From NCBI GenBank assembly GCA_020627985.1, contig JAHDFV010000010.1:1-33544 (forward strand): a stretch of 33,544 nucleotides of DNA, given 5' to 3'. This document shows positions 7,132 to 14,900 of the stretch, piece after piece. The stretch's first letter is position 1. Each line of letters begins with the position of its first letter. Position numbers and translations under genes: made by a program. Below the pieces are notes generated by a model, which was given only the letters and a program-made list of their open reading frames with translations, made no database searches and was not told the DNA's origin. Source of the DNA: Saprospiraceae bacterium (GTDB lineage Bacteria; Bacteroidota; Bacteroidia; Chitinophagales; Saprospiraceae).

Positions 7132-7767
7132 TTATTGATTTTTCAACAATTCTAAAATTTCTTCAGTTAAATCTCTCACTTCTTTTTTTGCTTTTCTATC
7201 TGTATATTCATACACACCAGAACCCACAACAATGGCTTCTTTATAAGAAACTCGAGTCCGTAAAGTTGTATTTAGCGTTGGAATTTCTAAATCTTTTAAA
7301 GCTTCTTTTGTCTCCCTACTCAAATTTAAAGAATCATCATATTCATTTAAAACGAAATAAGCTTTTACATCTTTGAGTGTTTTTGCTTGTTCATATTTTT
7401 CTAAAAATTGCTCTGTTGCCCAAATATCTAAACCTGAAGGCTTAAGAGGAATGATGACTACATCACCCAGCATAATGATGGTACTCACTAATTTTGAAAT
7501 AGTGGGTTTCCCATCAATAATGACTAATTCGTAATCTTCTTGAAGTTTTTTGACGTTTTTTCTTAATGCGTCACTATCTGTTATGCCAAAAACAGCCACA
7601 GAGGGCTTGTCGTCACTTCTAAGGCCCGACCAATGAACTGAGCTCATGTTGGTATCTGTATCGACAATCGCGACCTTATAGCCCATGTGAGCGAAGCATA
7701 CTGCTAGATTAGTTGAAAGCGTGGACTTCCCTACTCCACCTTTTAAACTGGTAACTGAAATGATCAT
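7132..7767 (-). CDS. parA: ParA-family partition ATPase
   Basis: This 211-aa protein is a short ParA/Soj-type P-loop ATPase without an N-terminal DNA-binding domain, hence the type Ib class. The deviant Walker A motif KGGVGKST is at residues 9-16, with the signature first lysine. Walker A' follows as AIVDTDTN (33-40) and Walker B as VIIDGKP (82-88). ParA ATPases move plasmid copies along the nucleoid, stimulated by the centromere-bound partner. It is the first gene of a two-gene operon with the RHH protein and runs from a noncoding stretch full of phased GTAAATA repeats. Together with the adjacent iteron origin this defines the window as plasmid- or chromid-derived. The symbol is by family, not by a specific orthologue. 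Confidence 0.93.
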   Translation of the reverse strand: MIISVTSLKGGVGKSTLSTNLAVCFAHMGYKVAIVDTDTNMSSVHWSGLRSDDKPSVAVFGITDSDALRKNVKKLQEDYELVIIDGKPTISKLVSTIIMLGDVVIIPLKPSGLDIWATEQFLEKYEQAKTLKDVKAYFVLNEYDDSLNLSRETKEALKDLEIPTLNTTLRTRVSYKEAIVVGSGVYEYTDRKAKKEVRDLTEEILELLKNQ

Positions 7768-7822
7768 TGAATACTGATTTACTGGTTGCTTTAATTAAGG
7801 AAATACATGTATACGATTTAAA

Positions 7823-8049
7823 GTAAATACGTTATTAAGTTGATACTTAAAAGCGCAAATATGTATTTACAGAAACAAATATATAATTATTTAATTAAAA
7901 GCGTATATAATTTTATACGTTTTTAAGTAAATAATTATTTACGTTGATATGTTTTTGAGATTTTAATGTAAAGTGTAAATAATATTTGCAGTAAATAAGT
8001 TTATGAGTAAATACGGCTTAAAGTAAATATGTGTTTCAGTGTTATTTAC
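7823..8049. repeat. GTAAATA array with 16-bp phasing, probable centromere (parS)
   Basis: GTAAATA-type sites start at 7823, 7927, 7975, 7991, 8007 and 8023 on the plus strand. Inverted copies are at 7863-7870, 7935-7942 and 8042-8049. The last four direct copies are exactly 16 bp apart and 7927 is 48 bp (3 x 16) before 7975. GTAAATAATTATTTAC (7927-7942) is a perfect 16-bp palindrome. It lies directly upstream of parA, where type Ib centromeres sit. The last copy overlaps the stop codon of the next gene. Confidence 0.7.
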
Positions 8050-8824
8050 CAAAAACAGTTTTTACACTTCCAAGTCCTTCAATAGTTGCTTCAAATATAT
8101 CTCCTTTAGCAACAGAACACATTGGACCTAAAGCGCCAGATAGAACAATATCACCAGCCAATAAAGGTTCACCTAATTTTGCCATAGTTCGGGCAAGCCA
8201 TAACGTTGCATTTAATGGTGAACCCAAGCAATCCGCCCCATAACCTTCAGAAACAATTTCTCCATTACGAGTCATCTGCATTTTACAATGAATAACATCT
8301 AAATCAGATAAAAGGGTAGGAGTGTGTCCTAAAACGAAATGACTAGCTGAGGCATTATCTGCTATAGTATCTGTAATTTTAATATTCCAATCTTTTATCC
8401 GACTTCCTACAATTTCAATAGAAGGAAGAGCATAATCAATGCTTTGGATAATGTCCGTTATTCCAATATTATAATGATCTAAATCTTGACATAAAATAAA
8501 GGCAATTTCTGCTTCAACTTTGGGTTGCATGGTCTCATTCCAAGGAATTTCAGCACCATATAAGGATTCCATGTCTAAAAATAAAGTACCATAATCTGGT
8601 TGATCAACTCCCAATTGTCTTTGAACAGCTTTTGAGGTTAATCCAATTTTTTTTCCTACTATTTTAGCTCCTTGTGCTATGCGATTTCTATTTATAATAT
8701 TTTGAATAGCATAAGCCGCTTCCAAGTCTTTAATTCCTATTATATCACGAATAGGGTCGCACGTTTTACGTGTATCTAGGGCTTCTTGAATTCTTTGGGC
8801 ACCTTTTACTATATTTTCAGACAT
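8042..8824 (-). CDS. 2-keto-4-pentenoate hydratase / fumarylacetoacetase-fold enzyme
   Basis: This 260-aa protein has the usual length and pattern of the MhpD/TesE/DmpE hydratases and related 4-oxalocrotonate decarboxylases. Visible landmarks are GKKIGLTSKAVQRQLGV (57-73), PDYGTLF, and the metal ligands E104 and E106 in the EAEIAF strand with a third at E137 (SIEIVGSR). Further on are ADNASASHFVLG and the C-terminal LLAGDIVLSGALGP. These enzymes add water to 2-hydroxypenta-2,4-dienoates, or decarboxylate oxalocrotonate, in meta-cleavage of aromatics using Mg2+. No other meta-cleavage gene is in the window, so the true substrate is uncertain. It lies 11 bp downstream of the peroxiredoxin lipoprotein and is probably co-transcribed with it. 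Confidence 0.88.
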   Translation of the reverse strand: MSENIVKGAQRIQEALDTRKTCDPIRDIIGIKDLEAAYAIQNIINRNRIAQGAKIVGKKIGLTSKAVQRQLGVDQPDYGTLFLDMESLYGAEIPWNETMQPKVEAEIAFILCQDLDHYNIGITDIIQSIDYALPSIEIVGSRIKDWNIKITDTIADNASASHFVLGHTPTLLSDLDVIHCKMQMTRNGEIVSEGYGADCLGSPLNATLWLARTMAKLGEPLLAGDIVLSGALGPMCSVAKGDIFEATIEGLGSVKTVFGK

Positions 8825-8835
8825 GGTCTTAGCTT

Positions 8836-9831
8836 TTAAAGGGCTAAGATAGCATTTTCCAAGTTCGTTAAATCCGCTTTTACATCATAATCTTGATTGA
8901 TATATGTTACTATACCTTCTTTATCAATTAGAAAAACAGTTCTATCAGAATAAATGATTCCATTTTCATCTTTTAGAATGGAATTAAAATCATTTGAAAT
9001 GATTCCAGTTGAATCTGCTACTAATTCTAAACCAACATATTGATTCATTTTCCAAGCATTCACTTGTTCATCTGAACCAATAGAAACACCAAACATTTTT
9101 AGGTTTTTCTTTTCTGAAAAATGAGTGAAATCATCCATTTGAATGGAACAGGCGTGACTTAAAGGAGAGGGATAGAAGGTCATAAGGATATTTTGCTTTC
9201 CTAAATAATGACCAACATATTTATGTAATTCTTTAGGCAAAGCTTTCCCCATTTCTATTGTATAAGTCGGTGCAGTAAATTCGTCAATGATTCTGGGGTA
9301 GTAAGTTTGGTGTAATCGTTGTAGTTTTTCTCCTTGACATCTATATTCATCCAAATGATATAAAGGTGTACCTTCTTTATCAAAAGCAATAGCTTCTCCT
9401 GCATGATCTAAATGTATGGAGTTAATTTCTAGCGTTTTTACCAATTGTTTTGTTGTGTCATTAATGAAAGTCAATTTAGAAAAAAGATCTGGTTTTTCTG
9501 TTTTAAATTTTTGAATGAATTGTTCAAAAATGTCTGGTTGTTCTTGAGAAACTAATATGGTTTGAACACCACCATTTTTCTCATTTTCCAAATAAGTATA
9601 AACACCAGCAGTATGAAGTCCTACATCAAAAACATTATTATCTACTAAAGTTGGAGCAAGTACAACTACATATCCATTTGTAGGATGATTTAAGAAATTT
9701 ACATCTCCTCTTTTGTCCCCTGTTTTATTTAAAACACTGAGAACACTGTCTGTTTTTAATAATGTATTTGGAGAAGAAGTATTACAAGAGAAAATGATTA
9801 TTAAACTAAAGAAGCCAAGTATATTTTTCAT
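8836..9831 (-). CDS. lipoprotein with a peroxiredoxin domain and a degenerate redoxin-like N-half
   Basis: This 331-aa protein starts with a lipoprotein signal (MKNILGFFSLIIIFSC, lipidated Cys16), so it is probably tethered in the cell envelope. The C-terminal half (about 200-331) is an AhpC/TSA/Bcp-like peroxiredoxin. It has NILMTFYPSPLSHAC with the peroxidatic Cys228 in a PxxxSxxC motif (Ser225 in place of the common Thr), MFGVSIGSDEQVNAW, and Arg297 in SDRTVFLIDKEG. The N-terminal half (about 45-180) has strands such as GYVVVLAP and GVQTILVS plus GEAIAFDKEGTPLYHL. This looks like a second thioredoxin fold without an active-site Cys, so the protein may be a tandem redoxin with one dead domain. 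It is the first gene of a two-gene unit and has a TAnnTTTG box just upstream. Confidence 0.82.
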   Translation of the reverse strand: MKNILGFFSLIIIFSCNTSSPNTLLKTDSVLSVLNKTGDKRGDVNFLNHPTNGYVVVLAPTLVDNNVFDVGLHTAGVYTYLENEKNGGVQTILVSQEQPDIFEQFIQKFKTEKPDLFSKLTFINDTTKQLVKTLEINSIHLDHAGEAIAFDKEGTPLYHLDEYRCQGEKLQRLHQTYYPRIIDEFTAPTYTIEMGKALPKELHKYVGHYLGKQNILMTFYPSPLSHACSIQMDDFTHFSEKKNLKMFGVSIGSDEQVNAWKMNQYVGLELVADSTGIISNDFNSILKDENGIIYSDRTVFLIDKEGIVTYINQDYDVKADLTNLENAILAL

Positions 9832-9842
9832 AATTTTTTTTA

Positions 9843-9850
9843 CAAAGATA
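9843..9850 (-). promoter_or_regulatory. Bacteroidota -7 box (TATCTTTG)
   Basis: TATCTTTG on the minus strand is a perfect TAnnTTTG, 11 nt before the ATG at 9831. The transcript would have a very short leader. No clear TTG lies 19 nt upstream, so confidence is limited. Confidence 0.35.
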
Positions 9851-9964
9851 CAACGGACAAATTCTTTTTTTCATAATGAAATCCAAATAAAATGTAAAGG
9901 GTAAACAATTCTAATATCTTTTAAAAATTTAAAAATAGATATAGAATCTGTGACTTAAGTTTAA

Positions 9965-9992
9965 AACACATTAAAGCTGGTTTTAATGTGTT
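9965..9992. repeat. 11-bp inverted repeat in the divergent region
   Basis: AACACATTAAA (9965-9975) and its complement (9982-9992) flank a 6-nt loop, with T-rich sequence beyond it on both strands. It lies upstream of the candidate -7 box at 10036, so it could be an operator, or the terminator of an unseen small transcript. Confidence 0.45.
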
Positions 9993-10035
9993 GTGTTTAA
10001 TTAATAAATATATTATGTAATTACAATTTTATTGT

Positions 10036-10043
10036 TAAATTTG
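10036..10043 (+). promoter_or_regulatory. candidate -7 box for the surface operon (TAAATTTG)
   Basis: TAAATTTG matches TAnnTTTG exactly. A start here would give a leader of about 180 nt containing the hairpins at 10149-10186 and 10203-10220. The -33 element is not evident. A poorer alternative is TTG at 10041 with TATGTTCA at 10062. Confidence 0.35.
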
Positions 10044-10148
10044 ACTAATTCTAAATCTTTTTATGTTCAATTTTTGATACATAGTATATGATGTAGGATT
10101 ATAAATGAATCCCTTCCCCTTTGCCCATTTTAAAGATTAAAACCTAAT

Positions 10149-10186
10149 TACAACAATATTTTATTGAGAGCTAAAATATTGTTGTA
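10149..10186 (+). repeat. 14-bp perfect hairpin in the operon leader
   Basis: TACAACAATATTTT (10149-10162) and its exact complement (10173-10186) enclose a 10-nt loop. A second hairpin, GAATTTC-TATT-GAAATTC (10203-10220), ends 10 nt before the ATG at 10231 and could cover the ribosome-loading region. Together they suggest post-transcriptional control or transcript stabilisation. Confidence 0.5.
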
Positions 10187-10230
10187 TTCAACGATATAAA
10201 AGGAATTTCTATTGAAATTCTATTAGAAAA

Positions 10231-11988
10231 ATGAAGGCAATCAAGTACACATATTTACTTGGTCTATTTGTATTTTTTTCGCAGCAATCACTCTATGGAC
10301 AAGATGTAGAGGGATTATGGCAAAAATTTAAAAATTGGCCAAATAAAGTAAAGGAGAAGTTTGGTGAAAAACCATCAATAACTGGAGGTGTTAACACATT
10401 ATTCAATTATAATTATGTGTCTGGAATTGCACAAAGAAATGATCCATTCAATTACCAATTTAATGCATACCTCAATTTAAAACTATATGGTATTAATATA
10501 CCATTAGCTGCTAATTTTTCTAATGGTAGATTTGTATATAATTATCAGTTACCTTCTTACAAATTACCATCTTACGCATTTTTAGGAATTAGTCCAAAAT
10601 ATAAATGGGCCACATTACATCTAGGAGATCGTTCAATGAATTTTTCCCCTTATACATTATCTGGACATAGTTTTAGAGGACTAGGAGTAGAATTACAACC
10701 AGGAAAATTTAGGTTTGCAGCAATGTATGGTAGATTAAGAAGAGCTGTTGCAGAAGATTTAAATAATCCAAACAATCTTGAACCCGTATTTAAAAGAAAA
10801 GGTTGGGGGTTTTCAGTGGGATATGAAGGAGAAAAAGACAATATTAAATTAATAGTTTTCCAAGCTTGGGATGATTTAAATTCAATTCCAGAAGTTACGA
10901 TTAATGATGATATAACAGCTCAGGATAATACGATAATTAGTTTAGTAGGGCGAAAACAACTTTCAAAATTAATTACAGTTTCTGGAGATTATGCGTACAG
11001 TGCATATAATAGAGATAGAAGTACTCCTCAAGTATATGAAGATGTAAATATTTTTAATAAAATGATGGGATTATTTAAACCAAGAGTCTCATCGAGCTAT
11101 AATTTTGCATTAAAAACAAGTATTGGTCTTAATTTAAAATTTGGAACAATTGCTGTAAATCACGAAAGAGTTGAACCAGGATATAGAACGTTAGGTGCTT
11201 TATTTTTTAATGATGATTTTGAAAATTTCACATTTAGTGCCAATACTAAAATGTTTAAAAATAAATTATTATTAGCATCAAATTTAGGAATCCAAAGAAA
11301 CAACATTAATGGTACTGCGGATAATTCTCAAAATAGGGTAGTGGGATCAGTAAATTTGGCTTATACACCAAACCCTAAATTAAATATAAATTTAGCTTAC
11401 TCAAATTTTAAAAATACAAACAGGATAAGAACTTCGACTATTCCATTAATTCAAGTAGATTCCATCAAATTATCACAAATTAGTCAAAATGCGAATGCAA
11501 CGGTTTCGTATGTAACAGGAGCAGATCAAAATTTAATGTTTAATGGTATTTTTTCTTTTCAAAATGCTCGAACAATAGAAAATGATGAAGTTTTAGACAA
11601 CCAAAGAAATTCTAACTATATGTTGAATTTAATGGAAACCTATATTTTCCCGACATCTAAAATAAGATTAACAGCAGCAGTGATGGGGAATTATAATGTT
11701 TTACCTATAGTCAAATCACAATCAATTACTCCTTCTCTTTCTATAGCCTTACCCTTATTAGAAGATAATTTAAATATTACTGCAACATCTTCATATGTAT
11801 ATGTTGACATAATAACTACAAATACAATCAGTCATTTAATAAACTTCCAAACCAATGTGAATTATCAATTTTTTGAAAAACACAAGATTGGGTTTATGTT
11901 AGGATATGTCAATAAATTATCTGGAGATACATTTACAGATGATTTTCAAGAATTGACTTCAAGATTGAATTATAATTGGTCCTTTTGA
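10231..11988 (+). CDS. outer-membrane beta-barrel protein of the TANFOR locus
   Basis: This 585-aa protein has a signal peptide (residues 1-23, ending SLYG|QD) and then a short helical segment (VEGLWQKFKNWPNKVKEKFG). The rest is dense amphipathic beta-strands with aromatic girdles, closing with a C-terminal Phe (NYNWSF), as outer-membrane barrels do. The segment WATLHLGDRSMNFSPYTLSG and then FRGLGVELQPGKFRFAAMYG is very regular, and I recall it from proteins next to TANFOR genes, but I cannot name a family. Its stop is 11 nt before the start of the giant TANFOR gene, so the two are surely co-transcribed. The placement suggests a dedicated export channel or anchor for the exported proteins downstream. 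That role is inference. Confidence 0.82.
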   Translation: MKAIKYTYLLGLFVFFSQQSLYGQDVEGLWQKFKNWPNKVKEKFGEKPSITGGVNTLFNYNYVSGIAQRNDPFNYQFNAYLNLKLYGINIPLAANFSNGRFVYNYQLPSYKLPSYAFLGISPKYKWATLHLGDRSMNFSPYTLSGHSFRGLGVELQPGKFRFAAMYGRLRRAVAEDLNNPNNLEPVFKRKGWGFSVGYEGEKDNIKLIVFQAWDDLNSIPEVTINDDITAQDNTIISLVGRKQLSKLITVSGDYAYSAYNRDRSTPQVYEDVNIFNKMMGLFKPRVSSSYNFALKTSIGLNLKFGTIAVNHERVEPGYRTLGALFFNDDFENFTFSANTKMFKNKLLLASNLGIQRNNINGTADNSQNRVVGSVNLAYTPNPKLNINLAYSNFKNTNRIRTSTIPLIQVDSIKLSQISQNANATVSYVTGADQNLMFNGIFSFQNARTIENDEVLDNQRNSNYMLNLMETYIFPTSKIRLTAAVMGNYNVLPIVKSQSITPSLSIALPLLEDNLNITATSSYVYVDIITTNTISHLINFQTNVNYQFFEKHKIGFMLGYVNKLSGDTFTDDFQELTSRLNYNWSF

Positions 11989-11999
11989 ATAAATATAGT

Positions 12000-14900
12000 A
12001 TGACAAAGAAAGTGATTAAACATATAATTATACTCGTATTGCTATTACAAACTGTAATGGCCTTTGCCCAACCTTATGGTGTGAGTACAACGATCCAATC
12101 TACTTCAGTTACAGTACCATTTTTAGATGAATATTCTATATCGAGATCCAATCCAATTAATTCGACATTAATACTAACAGATGATACACAACCTCTTTAT
12201 GATGTCCGATTGAAACTAATTATTTCAGGAGAGGGAATAAATATTGAAACAGATGATAACTTTATATCTAACCCTATTACATTATCGTATTTGACTCCAA
12301 AAATATTAACAGGAACTGATTTAGCACCTTATTTTAATCCAGATCATTTAATTTTTCAAGGAATTTCAAAACAACAATATCTGCAACAAGGAAGGCTGCC
12401 AGAAGGAACATATTCTATTTGTATAGAAGCATATGATTATAATAGAAATGATCCACTACCTACATCAAATAGAGCTTGTGCAGTTGTTTTAATGACAGTA
12501 CATGATCCACCTATTATCATAAGTACTATTGGTGAACATAATGAACGTATACCTCAAAATTATCAATTCTCTTGGCAACCCATGCATTTTGGATCTTTTC
12601 TAACAGAATATGAATTGAGTATTTACGAATCTATACAGGGAATGACTCCTGATCAAATTTTTACAAATACTAGCCCATATTTTCGAACAAGAACTTATGC
12701 TGTTTCCCATAATTATACTTTAAATGACCCTATATTAGAAAGAGATAAAGAATATTATGTTTTAGTACAGGCAAAAGATGTGGATGGTTTGCATGTTTTT
12801 AAGAACGATGGCTTTAGTCGATTTGAACGATTTATTATAACAAAATCTTGTATTCCCAATACTCCATGTAATGATGGAGACCCTTGTACTACAGATGATC
12901 GATATGACCTGAATTGTAATTGTGCTGGTGGAGAAAAAGGCAAAAATTTAGGAGAAGAAGAAATTACTATAAAAGCTCCAGAAATTATTATTCCTTCCAA
13001 TGAAAATGTTTGTTTAGCCAATGGAAATTTAGTCATTGGTTGGAACCCTTCGGAATCGAATTTAGATCAACTTTCTTATTTAGTTGAAATTTATCAAGAA
13101 AGTGTTAATCCAAAAGAAACAAAAGAGTATGTTGATTTTCTAGAAAAAAAAGAAAAACAATATCAAAATTTAATGGAAGATCATAAAGAAGCACAGTCTA
13201 CACTAATAAACCAACAAGAATTAGATAAACATTTATTTATAATTAAGCTAGGTAACTTAGAAGAAATCTGTTTAGAAAGAATAGAAGAATTGGAATTGTT
13301 GAATAATAAAAATCCAAGCATAGAAAATGAATCTAATTTGAATTTAGCGATAGAAAAATGTGAAATAGAAAAATTAAATTCAATAGATTTATATACATTA
13401 GAACAAACAAAAAAATATAATGATTTTACTCAAAATCAGGTAAACATTTTAAAAAGCTTTGAAGAACAAAATGATAGAGAAATAAAAGATTTCTTAGAAA
13501 CAAAAGAAAAAGAAATTGATCAATTAATACTTGATTTACAAAATCAAATGGAATCAGAACAGATACTATATTCTGAGTCAACTGATTTTCTTTACACAAC
13601 AATAGATTTAGATAAAATTGAATTGCCCGCAGGTGGAAATTATTCTATTAAAGTATCAGTAGATGATAAATGTTTATCAAAAGGAAGAAGTCAAGATAAT
13701 ACTGCAGGAAAATCATCAGAAGAGATAACTTCTGTAAAAACGTTAGCAGTTGATCAATGTACAGCAACAACATTAAGTCCACCAGTGGCTAACCCTGCTT
13801 TGGACATTACGAATAACTCGTTTATAGCAAATTGGATGCCTTATAAAAAGGCAAGTTATTTTATTTTAGAAGTATCAAAAGATGTTGACTTTAGTCCATT
13901 ATACCCTGTAGCATCTACAAGTATTAGTACAGGTCAACAATCTGTTGTTGTTGCTTCAGGTTCTATAGTTCAAGGTTTAAGTAAATTACTGTCTAATTTA
14001 GATGAAGGGGTATACTATTATAGAGTAAAAGCAATTACAAATGGATCACATTCTCCTTATTCTAATGTAATTTCTGTTGCAATTTTTGGAGATATTCCTC
14101 CTGGTTGTGAAATTGGTTCACCTTGTAATGATGGAAATCCATGTACCTATGATGATGTAATTATTAATGATCAGTGTTTATGTAGAGGTACATATTCAGG
14201 TGATTTTGATGGAGATGGAATTTGTGATGAATTGGATGAATGTCCAGATGGACCAAATAATGAAGATAGAGATAATGATGGTATTCCAGATGGATGTGAT
14301 AATTGCCTTGAAGGGTTGCCTTGTGATGATGGAAATCAAATGACCATTAATGATGTGTATACATGGACATCCTCATTTCCTCCAGGAGTCCCTTTACCAG
14401 TAGGAGTAGAACCTTGTGAATGTGTTGGACAACCCTGTCCAGAAGGAGGAGATATGGATAATGATGGTGTGTGTGATCCTTATGATATTTGTAGAAGTGG
14501 TGATGACAATATAGATTCGGATAATGATGGAGTTCCAGATGCATGTGATCAATGTGAAGGTTTTGATGATTCCATAGATGTAGATCAAGATGGAATTCCA
14601 GATGATTGTGATGATGATATTAGTCTTTGTACTCAGCCTATTTATGATTTAGACAGTAATTATATTGAAGGAGGAGTCGCAGAATTAATGGCAGAATTAG
14701 ATTGTGGTTATTGTATACCATTTATGTATTACCAAACAGATTATTCTGAAACCCCACAACAACATTTTCTTTCCAAAATTAAATTTCAAATTATAGGTGA
14801 TCCTACAATTATTACAATTGATAAATTAACTCCTAGTATGAATTTTCCATATTGTAAACCACCATATTGTGATGGAGGAAATTTATATAATTTAACACCA

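Larger units (their letters stand above)
9832..10230. other. divergent intergenic region and structured leader of the surface operon
   Basis: This 399-bp noncoding stretch lies between the leftward redox genes and the rightward surface-protein operon. It holds promoter candidates for both directions and three perfect inverted repeats: 9965-9992 (11-bp arms), 10149-10186 (14-bp arms) and 10203-10220 (7-bp arms). I see no ORF in it. Confidence 0.6.

Noticed and set aside
7927-7942. GTAAATAATTATTTAC palindrome as a terminator
   Set aside because: It has no loop, no G/C pairs to speak of and no T-run, and it is in phase with the GTAAATA array, so a protein-binding site is more likely.
11976-11999. 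TTG start for the giant gene at 11976
   Set aside because: It would overlap the barrel gene and put eight residues before the signal peptide. The ATG at 12000 gives a normal lysine-rich n-region and hydrophobic core.
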